NCBI RefSeq assembly: GCF_000150275.1
Contig: NW_002060968.1
Span: 720,244-784,243, forward strand
DNA from: Trichoplax adhaerens
Lineage: Eukaryota; Placozoa; Uniplacotomia; Trichoplacea; Trichoplacidae
Direction: 5' to 3'
DNA length: 64,000 nt
Made by a program: the position numbers and the translations under genes. The notes below the pieces were generated by a model. It made no database searches and was not told where the DNA came from. It saw only the letters and a program-made list of their open reading frames with translations. Of this stretch, positions 13,606 through 26,900 are shown piece by piece (positions within the stretch are counted from its first letter, which is position 1; each line of letters begins with the position of its first letter).

Positions 13606-14668
13606 ATGACGTTTTATGGCCGAAAATGAACATATTAAAATATTGAGTATACCGTATGTAAAGAAATTTTAATATAAATCTTTACCATAAATCTAGTTCT
13701 TCACTCTCTATACTTAAATAAGTCGATTTATCAAACTTGCAATCGAAATCTCAAGGCTAATTTATGAGCAAACATTCTATTGTAACTGTCAATCCCAGTA
13801 TCAGTTGTTAGCTAATCATATGCTACAATATCGACCAAATTAATTCTAAAAATTTGGTTGATAAAGTCCTGATAATAAGTGAGTGTAAATGACGTCGATT
13901 AGTAAAAAAGTAATCTCTTAGGATGCACGATCGATGCATCCCAATTCAGAACTTTCTAGTGATTTGATGATCATATTCATACAAGCAAACTGATATTATA
14001 CCTACCATTCAGTCTGTTAATGCAGTAACACAGAATATGTCTCTTTATCTTGACAGCTGTATTGGTCAATATATTTATGCAATGCATTCCGACGATATGA
14101 ACGTATTAGAGGATAAGATTCAACTTAAATGGAAATCTGTTGCGAAATGAAATATTCATTTAGACAGACGGGTTCTTACAAATATCAGGGACTGGCATTT
14201 ACTATACAGTAGCATTTTGTTTTATCTTGGATTAAGATTGATTTATTGGTTCTATTTCACTTCCATGTGAAAGAACCATCGGTACTGATATTGATATCAC
14301 TTGGTATAATCGTTAGCTCAGTATAACTTTCATCTTTTCATTGCAGTTGATAAAGTATTGAAATCGCACGGATAATCGTTACTTTAATATGAATTTAATA
14401 AAATATTCATATACATACTATTTTCTATTGCTCTTACTGTACACCTATTAATATGGAACATAAGTTTCTTTATCAAAGAATGAATAGCAAGATATTTTAA
14501 ACTATTCCACACTTGATTCGTTTCCTTATATATTACTTAAAGAAAGAGTTGGTTTTTCTAATATTTTCATAGATTTACTGTGTTCTACGGTAATCGCATT
14601 ACTAATAGATCTAATATCATAATTCAAATTACTATCTTACTAAAGTTGTTGACAAGTAATTTATATTT
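13606..14668. other. AT-rich region, no gene recognised
   Basis: Nothing beyond ordinary AT-rich sequence is seen on either strand. Confidence 0.4.
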
Positions 14669-14673
14669 CTTCA

Positions 14674-15109
14674 TGTCACAAACCAGCTTCGTGACAACGA
14701 TAACGTAAAACAAATCTCTAAATTACTAAAGTCTCCGGGATTCATTATCCCTACTCACAAGAATTCAGACGCCTTTGATTCAACCTTAAACTCAACTAGA
14801 CAATTGAGAACTGCTTTATTCAACTATCTGACGGGCTTATATACCCTTCTACAGCAGCTAACATTCACAAGTCATCTTATAAAAGTACTTGGGTGAGAAC
14901 ATCTACTAACTAGTTTTTCACAGTCGGACTACAATATGTCCATTCATAGAATCATTTCAGCACACATTACAGCACAGTAATAAATTTACTGTAACACATT
15001 TATAATTGAAGTAATTCCTATTGTAAGGAACTAGATGTAATATAATATCACTATGTTATATTAACCAAATTTAGATAACTATTTCTTCACGGTAGTTCGT
15101 ACCGTGACA
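14674..15109 (+). mobile_element. Solo LTR, family 2, complete copy
   Basis: This 436-bp element runs from TGTCACAAACCAGC to GTTCGTACCGTGACA. A perfect 5-bp target-site duplication, CTTCA, lies at 14669-14673 and 15110-15114. TG...CA ends with a 5-bp duplication indicate an LTR. Its ends also form a short inverted repeat (TGTCAC / GTGACA). Its interior matches the truncated copies at 23579 and 63394 but only the extreme ends resemble family 1. Confidence 0.85.
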
Positions 15110-15114
15110 CTTCA

Positions 15115-18100
15115 GTATTATCATAAATTGAAAGTCGTTACAAAATTTTTTATCAAAATCTTATGAAAAACTGCTAGGGCTACAATAGCGGTCAAGAACT
15201 AATGTAGCAACTGAAATGCTAGATGTAGAAATAAAATTGGACAATAAAGCTTACCGCCCATAACGATTTACTAAGTTCAAGCGATTAAACTTCCTTTCAA
15301 AATTCTCTACGACGTAAAATATTAACGTAAAGATTACAGTGACTACTTGAATTACTAGAAAAAATAGAGATCTAGGCTTAATATCTGACTTACTGTTATG
15401 AAATCAGTTCTATGAAAAGATTACAAAAAAAGATAATTCTACTAATTATCCCCCTGAAACATGTATCCAAGCTTTAAAAATTGCCTAAGAAACTTTTGAG
15501 AATACTTATTCCTAATCCTACAGATTCTCAGTGATTTACACATTTTCTAATTTGCGTTAAGCAGTAAAATTTGGAACGAACTTTATTAAAAAAAAATACC
15601 GGGCTTCTATAACTCTTTATATTAGCTAGAATTTACAATTAGTATCAAAAGCGAGCATAAAATCAGCTAAAAAATGGAAATCTAGATGCCTTATGAATAT
15701 AGTGACGATTACAGACATATATATCTGATGATTAATACAAGACAAATAGATTTAATATTTTCATTCACAGAACTATCAAGCCAAAATATACAATCTAATG
15801 TGAATTAGTCAGAACCATATATTACGGCACAAGATGAGCAAATATAAACTATCTTGTTATCTGATTTAACATTATGTTACTTAAAATTGCTAGACGACGC
15901 CAAACTGAAATAGCAATTCGATAAGTACTAGTTATATCAAGTAACGTCGTAAAACCAAACACTTTACGGTACTGCATGAGATTAATGTAATATCTTCCTA
16001 GCCGATATAAATTATAAAGGTTAAGCAACGTTCGAAAAACCATAATTGGTTTCCATTAAGGTAAAGTACTTTAAATTTGATGCCTTAGTCTTTGAACATA
16101 ATTGTTGAGCTTACGCCTTCGCTATATCTAATCTAGGGTTAACTAACATAAAAACTAACAAGCTCCTAAAGATGTTAGAATCTAGACGGAAACTACTTTC
16201 TGTTAAGGGAAAAATTTATGCGCAATCTGCGTACAGAATGATAAACTATGATAATATAAGAAGAGGACATAAATGTATAATTCTAGGCCATATGCGACAC
16301 TTACCCGTCAATTGTCGCTGTTAAATAAGCAACATTGTAGTTTTTCCGCTGTTTAAATATTTCCAGGTAAAGTTCAGTTGACGTTATAGTTTCTGTAAAG
16401 ATATAATTGACTTAAAAAATATTCTTTGCTATTGAAACTTTGCTCATGAACTATGTATTTGCTCTCATATACTATTTAAGTAGTAGAGTTTGCTTCTATA
16501 AACTGAAATAAAAGCGTTTTTTCTAATAGTATCGTAATGCTTAAGATATCTTGTTTGGATCCAAGGTTCATCTTGGCATCGCTTTGCTAAAAATACCGAA
16601 ATTTCTTTTCTGTATTGCAATAGTTGGCATGATTAATTTCGAATTAGAAGTAAGAAATTCAGGAACAGTTGCTGCATTATTCAGTAAAAATGTATTAGTA
16701 GATTCACTTTTTCCCTCATTAGTCTGTTATGACTTAGGTGAATACAGTACGAGGATAGCTACAAGAATTAAATTGTACATTAAAATGCGACCGCTTTTAT
16801 GAAAATTAAATTCTATAATCAATTAGTTAATATATCATTACCATTTATAGTGATATTTTTAATGGTGACTTAAATATATAAAAATGGTTTAAGAATTTTA
16901 CAATATTGAATACTATCAGAATTTCCTTTAAGCTTATATTGCAGCTTTTCAATAATAATCTTTTAATATCTATCAAACAGTAGCGTTAAAATTAAACTTT
17001 TAAATGTTAGATCTTAACAAACACAGACTTCATTATTAACAATTTATAGCGTATAAGAAGTAGCAATCTTTTTTTCACATCTTGAGAAAATGTCGATCTT
17101 GAGGGGGTATAAATTGTTCATAGCTATTATCAAGCCTAAAGCGCTTTCGTCAGTTCTAATGATGATCACCGAATATTCCTGTTGCAGAGATTGATGGGCT
17201 GTAAATAAGAAGATTGCGCGATGCTTCCAATTGAATTTAGGAATAAACCTAAATTTTGTCCAGGTTAACATCTAGTTATCATTATTAAAACTTAAGTCGA
17301 ATATGAGGCTAACAAAACAATAGTATTCTGAGATAAGCATTTCTAGTATCTGCTGCCGGTGGCTGATAGAAGTTTTGTTAAAACTACTTAAGACTAGATA
17401 TGATAATCTCTTGTTGACACTTTACAGAAAGCTTTATAATGTATACGCCTATAATTGCTATATATAAGCAGTTATTTTACGTTACAGGTTTTAGCAATCA
17501 CAATGTAATGTTATTAATTTTATTTGCAAATATTCGTATAGTGACAATTGTATTTACCATCCAGTAATAATTCCCAAATTTTAAGCATACATCTGCGAAA
17601 TTGTAATGCAGGTGTAAAGCCAAATATAATCACTACGCTATTTCTGTCCGGATATTGAATGTTAGGAAATAAGTCATGAATTATTTTTTGTCTAGCTTAG
17701 ACATGTAGTCTGGTAACAACACGTTCTGTTAATATATGAGAACAACGAATTTATTTATTGATGTTTGTAAATAATTCAGACTAGGATGGCGATGTTTGTT
17801 TTTCATTGAATATTACCTAAGCAATTTTTATGCTAGCAATAGACACACATTGATGTATTCCCAATTAGATAGAATTTGTTCTTTACTGTTAAAGTACTAA
17901 TATGCCAAATCTAAATATTTTAAAAATATTATTCATAGGATGACTAAATTAGCAAAGGTGAATAATGATCACTCAATTATTCCATTAGCAGTTACCTAAA
18001 TTTGTATAATATTGAATAGCAGAGCTCTATCCACTTCAATTAATTTAATACTGGGCCAGTCGCAACTGAAAATAATCTCTTAATATCTAGGTTTAACTAG

Positions 18101-20810
18101 GGTGAGTGTCGGATATTTCTGCAATCAGTTGAAATACGGCAAGCCTCAATATCGAGCAGTGAGATCATTACCAGGTGGAAAAATTTCTCTGCATTGTTAA
18201 TTTACCGGAAGAAAATATAATCTTAAACAATTTACCATCAATGGTTAATAGATTAAATAATGCTCAGTATAATAACTTTGAAATTTATTGTCAGCTATAG
18301 ACGTCAAACAGTTCACCTGCATTGAAAAATTTTTGTTGTAAATTAAAATTACATCCAATTCTAATCGACATCTTAATATGCTGGTATCTAGGTTATTATA
18401 ACATGTTTTAGTCTTGAACTAATTTGATTAATTTGTTATTTTATAAGGAGGTGTTAAAAAAATATTATATTTTTATTTAGCTCAATAGTCTCTGTATGAA
18501 AATTAAATCATTGGAATAATTTTGTTAGAGCAAAACTGTGCCTACCTACTATTTGATCCAATTAATTATATAAGAAAATTTCTTGGAGCAATTTTGAGCA
18601 GGTTAGAGATTATGTTGTTTATCTAAGTTGAATCTAAAGACCATGTGCTATAGTATAGTCTTTAAATTGATTGTTATTTTATCATTTTACTATAGCTGCA
18701 TTCATTGATTTAAATTGTTAACTTTCATTATTGAAAGGATTTGTGCTACGAGTATATGCGTAAGCAGGTTACTATTGAAATATACTACAATACAATTTTT
18801 AGCGTTTCTTTTCCTTAGATAAAGTGAAGAAAAATTAATTCAGTTAATTAACATCTTGCTATTGCTGAATAAAGTTACAGAAATAGTATGCCTTGTTTTG
18901 AACGCAAATGTCATTTGAAAAATAGATTCATGAAACTTGGTCATTTTAGTAATATAATTTAATAGCTGAAGTGCAGTCTTTTTTTTGCAAAGTCAATTCT
19001 AATTTCAGTAAACAGATGGCGAAAAGTTGTATGATGTGAAAATGAGCGATTAGTTAAATACAGCATTATTAAATATCTATTTATCGCGTTAGAAATATAT
19101 TTGCTAGAATAATCAGGAATATGAGATCGTAAGAAACCTACTCATTTTGAAATGAAAGTAAGTTTAGATTAACCAGGACTTAAAAAGATACTATTTTTGA
19201 GTGCTTTTCACAAAAATACAGTGATAACGAAAAGTTATAAAAGTCTCTTATTTTAACAGGATTGCATTGAATACTTTTTGACAAATCAATCGAAAATAGA
19301 TTTTAGAAGACATTGTAATAACAAAAGATTCTATGATTCTATCTTTTACATCCAAAGTTCTCTATCTGTATTACATGAAATATAATGGTCTATTATTATA
19401 ATTGATTTTCAAGATAGGATCTATCGTTGGATATAGAAAGCGATTATAGCAATTTATCATCTCACTTATCTATTAGTCGACAATCTTTATCGATACATCA
19501 GCTGTCATACAATATTATTAGATGTCAAACAAGTATTTGGTGCTCACCAATGCGTACTATCATCATTTAATTTTTTTCAGCCAGCATTTAATTAAAGCTG
19601 GACGCTTATTTGCAACCGCTTTTCACATTGATACTTTAATTAATAGACTGTTTTACAGATTATATTACTACACTTTTTGGGGTTAATAGTGATAATTGTC
19701 AATCAAAATGATCACCTTTATCAAGTGCAATGTTCATTACGGATCTCCTCTACTTGATTTGGATTTAGTATATCATAATTTGAACCGCACTAAGTTGAAA
19801 TTAAAATTGAAATTACACTTCGATCTTTAAAATCATGTTCTATTTGTTAAATACAATAAAATTAAATTACGGACATTGTTTCTTGGGTATCAATAAATAA
19901 AATTATTTTCGATTTTTGACCGTCATTAATCATTAGTGGTACAAAAGAAGATCATAATGAATTAATAGGATACCTATACGTATTATAGAATAAGAATGAT
20001 GTAAAGTGATTAAAAACAATTGATCATGGTTTTTCTGGTTAAAATAGTGCAGATTTTTGCTATCCTAATCGTAAAACAAAGACGTCAATAACTACTTGAG
20101 TACAATCATTATTATCTAAATGAAAATAATGTATTCATATCTACTGAATATTCGATCTTAATTGTAAGAAAGGCTAATTAAGGATTTAACACAACATGAC
20201 AATTTTTTAAGGCGGATATTAGGATATTATTTATCTTTCGATTGCGGTTGCTGACATTGTCTATAATTAATGACTGTAAACTATGATTTTCATCCTTGAA
20301 ATAGTTTGGTTCGTGGAAATCTTAATATAGACGCAATTATGATCTACATATATCAATGATTTAACTTCTCAACCTACGTATTTTGCTAGTAATGAAATCA
20401 TGACGCCATCTATGTCGTCGATTATTTTCTATTCAATGTTGTGAATAGAAATTGTGCTAAGTTTAGAATGGCGATAAAATAGAACTATTTTTACTATATT
20501 TCTAGCTAATTCTAAGATGAAAGAATATATTATCAGACAATACTTTATTTTAACTAGGTAGTAAAAAATGATCAAATAAAGCACGGCAAAGGATTGGAAA
20601 TTTAAATTATCTTCGTTTATTAGCCTTTAAAAGATTTCGACAAAAGGATGCTATATTTGCTAAATATATCTTATCAAAACAGAAGATAATGAAATTTATT
20701 TCTATGAAATAGCAAAAAATAGCTTGAATAATCTTATTCTCTTTTGATTTAATGCTTTATTTTCAATTCATTCCAAAGATCAATTCACATGCAGAATCAT
20801 TGTGTGGATA
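15115..20810. other. AT-rich region, no gene recognised
   Basis: No gene is supported over 5.7 kb. The longest frames are 83 codons near 16.6 kb, which begins with TTG and lacks any family features, and 75 codons near 17.1 kb on the minus strand. Both read like chance frames. Very small exons cannot be ruled out. Confidence 0.45.
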
Positions 20811-20814
20811 AACC

Positions 20815-20823
20815 TATATAAGG
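20815..20823 (+). promoter_or_regulatory. Candidate TATA box of the repeat-peptide gene
   Basis: TATATAAGG lies 111 bp upstream of the ATG at 20934. This spacing would allow transcription to start about 30 bp downstream, near 20850, and leave a leader of roughly 85 nt. In AT-rich DNA such a motif can arise by chance, but CCTATATAAGG is a strong match in a sensible place. Confidence 0.5.
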
Positions 20824-20933
20824 TTTGTACTAGCTGCATTTGCTATCATAATTCATCAAAGAAGTTTGCGAACGAACATTTGAATCAGTTTTAAATCAAT
20901 TTTCTTTCCAAAGTTAACTACAGATATCCAAAA

Positions 20934-23900
20934 ATGAAATATTTAGCCGTTGTAATCGTAAGTTCACTCTTTACTATTCATGTTGTAATAACATACCTTT
21001 TTGATTGATAGAATGATCCTGGAGTATGTAAAATTAACTATATCAGCTATCAGTACTTTCTAAAATAATGTCTGACAATTTCATCAAAGTCGGTGCTTGC
21101 AATTTTAGAATATGCAGCGTATACTTTCAAACTATTGTACGTATTACAATACTGGAAGCTGCTGTCTACAATTATTTCAGAAACTCTTAATAGTCATTTT
21201 ATGACCCGAAACTTGATAGTCATTTCTAAAAATAATTGTGTGATGTGATGATATGTACTGAATTACTGTGCTTTCGCAGCTAAGATTTCAGTTTAGAAAG
21301 TAGTCATATTCACCTGTAATGAATTTTAAGTACCGATACTTCTGGCAGCTATTGTAATGTAATAAACAATAGCCAAATCAATTTCTAAAAGCGTTGTATT
21401 ATAAATAAATTAACAAAAACTTTACTTTGTAAATTATCTTCTAGTTTGCTTTTGTCGCCGTTGCTATTGCAGGTAAGAATACGAAATCGCTAAGCCCAAT
21501 ACGTGTTAAACTAATACTGATGAATGTAAATTTATCAAAGAATGCAAATTTTCGCTGATACCCATTATCATTCTTAGCCAGACAGTACAAAACTCCAGAA
21601 AACTGCTTTATCATATTATGATAGTTTTAGCTGACATTTATTAGATGAGAAGATCTATGTCCATATAGAAACGCTAGTGATTACTTATTACTATTTACTA
21701 GCAATATTGAAGTCGTAATCATTTCGGAAACCTTAAAAGTCAAATGTCTAGTGTGAAATGTTTGTAAAATGTCTTTGAAGATACAATTTCATTTCGATCT
21801 TAAACACCTTACACCGTACTATATATCGATTGACTATTTATTCTGCAACAATAAAGGCAATCTTTAGTACTATACTCTAAATTTACTTACGTTGATATAT
21901 AATGTTTTACTAACATTACTTTCTTTTCTTATATTTTTCTATCATTAGCCCCAGCACTCCAAGAAAATAGTAAGTACAATATAGGAATTAAATTATTGCT
22001 AATCTACGTTATAATTATTCTTATTCTATCTTATTTCATTTTGCTTTTTAATATTAAATTTAAAAAATCATTATATTCCATAGTCTATTTTATGCAGTTA
22101 TACATATAATTGCTACCGTGTTGTTGATAAGTAAGTCCAAATAATTATTAAATTAATTATTAGAAATGTAATGAAGACCTTCTAAGTAGTGAATATATTT
22201 AAATTTTAAATAAGATCAAAAAGTGGTACTGCTTAGTAAATTTTCCATTATCAGAAGACAATGAAGGATAGATATTGGTTGAATTGCAGTTTATCACACA
22301 ATAATCAGTGATTTACAAAGAATACATCATGTCATCCATTATAGTCACATTATTTAGATTGATATTAATTTGCATCATCTAAAAAAGCACTTAAATATAC
22401 GGAAATGGACTCGTATTTCGATGTTCTTTATGGGACCGATATATTTTCTTTATTATATAGTTAGCTATTCTTTCAAGGTAAACTAAGCCAAAAAAATATT
22501 AATTTAGATGAACAATACTTTGTAATTTATCCAGAGAATTGAATTTCAATAGCGATATAATATTTCTGACTTCAAACAGGATTATAAATTAAAGTAGCAA
22601 ATGACTGTGTTGGTACCATATTTTTGATATTCCTAGCTGATCCGAGCCGTAAGCTATGAATGATTAATCACAATAGTGAGATTTATACTTACGATTACAA
22701 TGATAAATCGTGACTATATTTATACAAATTAAGGCTTGTGTTGATTGCCTCATTTTACAGTTATTACTGTATTGATCTGCTTTCAGAAATCCGATAAAAT
22801 AGGCTATGCAGTAAATATTTACTTAGATATAAGTGTTTGAATTGAGAAAAATATCATTGAAAGCTAATTTATGCAATGCAAATGTAATTTTAATGCACTT
22901 GGGCAAATCAGTACTGTTAATATATAATTTCATGTTATGATTACTTTCTACCTTATTTAAATGCTATAAATATACTAGATGACGTTTTCAATGTAATTAT
23001 TTAAAGTTAGTTTATTAACTTGCCAATATTGAAGTATTAGGTTATTACCGTTGATCAAATATAGCGAATACAATCCACTGCTACCTTTATTATTCTATAA
23101 ACTGTAAAATCTTGTAAATTTTTTACAATTAAATTGCTAAGGTTAATTAGCGGATTGCATAGCTGGCTACATCCACTATAGAATTAGTAATTTTCAAAAA
23201 AATTTTCTATTGCCTATATATTGGTAATTTGCCGTATAAAATCTTTCAAATATTTAGATAGAGAAGTATATTCGTATAAGCTCGAATGAAAGAGTTGCAT
23301 AGGTTTGATATTAAGATTGAACGACAAAATTTTTTATATTTTACGTTATCAGCTGAAATCGATTGGTTCGAAAATCGAGGAGACCACGGTAAAGAATATT
23401 AAAATCGTTTTAATTACACAAATTATGATTTGATCACATAATTTAAAGCTCCTATAATTATAGCATTATAACTAATTTTACTACTAGTTTGTCTACATAT
23501 ACATGCTAGAAAGGCTATTTTTAAGATGCTTGTTCTTTAATAAATTTACAGATCAACTACCAAGTATCTAGAAAAATTAACGTAAAACAAATTTCTAAAT
23601 TACTATAGTCTCCGGGATTCAGTATTCCTTAACTACCTGATAAGAATTTCACACCTTTGCTTCTACGTTAAACAACTATAAAACTATTTTTTTATTCAAC
23701 TATCTGCCAAGCTTAAATACCCTTCAGCAGCAGCTATCATGTATGAGTCATAACAGTACACAAAATTTAGCTCCTATCGGATAGCTAAATTAATACAGAC
23801 ATTATTTATAATTTAGAACATTTACTGAATGATTCTAGGTAATTAGACTACATTATATCCACACTCAGAATTATTTATAGTATCATCATTAATTGAATAT

Positions 23901-26900
23901 CTGTAGGATATTCATCACAAGCGTTACTAGACATAACGTTATCATCAATTAATATAAGTTAACTTATGAGAGCTCTTACTACAATACAGCATAATTTACC
24001 ATAATAACATAGTAACTACTGTAATTCTTACTGTAAGTCATTATTAGTTATCTCCATATACAAATGTTAAACACTAAATTTAGTCATTTACTCTCACGAA
24101 GGTTCGTACCGTGACAACGGAATATATGTATAAAATCATACCTTATTTCGATTGTACTTTAAGTAGTGAAATTTGATTTCCTAAATGATTCATGTAAATT
24201 ATGATACTTTATTGGTTACTTTTTGTTATCGATAATCTCGTTACGAAAATAGTCAGCCTATTTAAGAAATATAAAAGAATACATAGTGCTAAAGTACGCT
24301 ATAAAAAAGCTTATAGTAAACTTTAATTTTTACTGTTATTTTCATGCTTGGATATTACAGTGTGTTAGATAAGTAGTTTGTCTACTTATATATGGTAGAA
24401 AGCTTATTTTAAACATGCTTATTTTTATATAAATTTATAGACGAAAGGAATGATGACCTAATGTCATGTATGTACAGCGAATATACGTTAAATACCACAC
24501 TTTATGTTGATTGCACTTTAAGTGGAGAATTTCGATTTACTATTTGATTCATTTAAATTATGAAACTTCATTGGTATTCTTTGCAATCTATAATCTCGCA
24601 ACGTAAACAGACAACCTTTTTAAGAAACGTAAGAGAAAAGATGCTGCTATAGTTCATATAAAGACTTAAAAGAAAATATTAATATTTACTTCTATTTTCA
24701 TGCTTTGATAATTAATCATAATTATTACAATAATTGCAGAGCAAGAAATTCCACCTGGCATGGGAGGTAATAAGTGTTCAAAAATAATAAATCTTACTAT
24801 TAAATTTAAGATAACTACAAAATTTTCTTACAAAGCAAGAAAAACATTTATAATTCCGAAATGCTATTTACTCAATGTGTTTAATGCATGATTAATGCTG
24901 TATAACTTTAATTTTTTAATTGCTTTACAGTTAGTTTTTTCAAGAGAAAAAATTGTAAGTAGTGTTGTGTAACTGAACTATATTGCCGATTTTGGCCAAG
25001 TCAAGGAAAATATCTGACCATCTGACTAAAACTGTTTCAAATAATCTTACCTTTTATCCATGTTAGCCTTTCCTAATAGAAGTAAGGCATTGTTAATATA
25101 CCTCAAAGCCTATTTCATTCAAATTAAGACCGTTCTTATCGATATCTAAACTTAAATCAATCTTTATACATTTATAGTGAACCAAATCAAGAGACAAGGT
25201 ACGTAAGCTGTAATTTTTGATGTAAGAAATGGCATTTATTTCTCAATTATAAATAATGTCAATAATTTTTTTCCAATCGAACACTTTTCCATTTTTTCCG
25301 TCGCTACATTTAACCTCTAGACCGTAAGTTAAAATTTATTAGGAAGAAATAATTATAGAATTTGCAATACAGTACTTTACATAGTGGATATTTGCAATAT
25401 GGCCTTCATTTACTAAGGCAAATTGATTCCCAACTAAAACACTGTTTTCAATATTTTTCTTCCATATCCTTTCAATCGTTAGCTAACCATAAGTCCATAA
25501 TAAAATACAAATATCAACTGTATTTCTTTTAAAAGAGATTTTTAATTGCTTGATATCTAATTGATAACGTTTATTTTGCTTTATAGTTAGCTTATTCAAG
25601 AAGGAAGGTAATTTTTTAGATATTTGATGGCAGAAATGAAAATTTTCAGTCATTATTTAGTTAAATAAATCAATCTTAATCAAATCATTTTCTTGATAAC
25701 TTCTGAACCATTAGCTGATCAACGTAAGTCTGTAAATAATCAGAAAAATAATTTTTTACATTCATGTTAAAGTAGAATTACAGTTGCTTAATTTTGGTTA
25801 ACATCATATATTTTGCCTTACAGTTGCCTTTTTCAAGAAGGAAGGTAATTTTTCGATATTTGACGACAGAAAGAAAAATTTCAATCATTACTTACTAAAC
25901 TAAATCATCCTTGATCGATCTTTTATTTTGGTATCCTATCAAATAGCTCCTACTCCCGGCTGTAAGTCTGCAATTAACTACGAAAACCAATTTTTGTATT
26001 TTATTTTGTAACAGAATATCAATAGCTAGTTATCTGATTGATACTGTATTTTCGCTTTACAGTTGCCCTTTTCAAGAAGGAAGGTAATTTATTAAATATT
26101 TGATAGCTGAAAGGAAATTCTAATCATTATTTGGTTTACTAAAATATTACTTATCAATCTTTTTCTTTGGTGTCCTATCAAATAGCTCCTACTCCCGGCT
26201 GTAAGTCTGCAATTAACTACGAAAACCAATTTTTGTATTTTATTTTGTAACAGAATATCAATAGCTAGTTATCTGATTGATACTGTATTTTCGCTTAACA
26301 GTTGCCCTTTTCAAGAAGGAAGGTAATTTATTAAATATTTGATAGCTGAAAGGAAATTCTAATCGTTGTTTGGTTTACTAAAATATTACTTATCAATCTT
26401 TTTCTTTGGTGTCCTATCAAATAGCTCCTACTCCCGGCTGTAAGTCTGCAATTAACTACGAAAACCAATTTTTGTATTTTATTTTGTAACAGAATATCAA
26501 TAGCTAGTTATCTGATTGATACTGTATTTTCGCTTAACAGTTGCCCTTTTCAAGAAGGAAGGTAATTTATTAAATATTTGATGACTGAAAGGAAATTCTA
26601 ATCGTTATTTGGTTTACTAAACTATTACTTATCAATCTTTTTCTTTGGTGTCCTATCAAATAGCTCCTACTCCCGGCTGTAAGTCTGCAATTAACTACGA
26701 AAACCAATTTTTGTATTTTATTTTGTAACAGAATATCAATAGCTAGTTGTCTGATTGATACTGTATTTTCGCTTTACAGTTGCCCTTTTCAAGAAGGAAG
26801 GTAATTTATTAAATATTTGATAGCTGAAAGGAAATTCTAATCGTTATTTGGTTTACTAAACCATTACTTATCAATCTTTTTCTTTGGTGTCCTATCAAAT

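Larger units (their letters stand above)
21973..24739. other. Long introns 2-3 of the peptide gene, holding duplicated and LTR sequence
   Basis: Apart from the short exon 3 this stretch is intronic. Its right half carries a family 2 LTR fragment and a local duplication. I saw no further exon that fits phase 1, though more micro-exons could hide here. Confidence 0.4.

Noticed and set aside
14674-15109. DNA transposon with TGTCAC/GTGACA inverted ends
   Set aside because: The ends are inverted repeats, but TG...CA termini with a 5-bp target duplication, and family 1 ends that are not inverted beyond a few bases, fit LTRs better.
16551-17271. Frames of 83 (+) and 75 (-) codons
   Set aside because: The plus frame begins with TTG, not ATG. 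Neither has domain features or splice context, and lengths like these arise by chance in AT-rich DNA.
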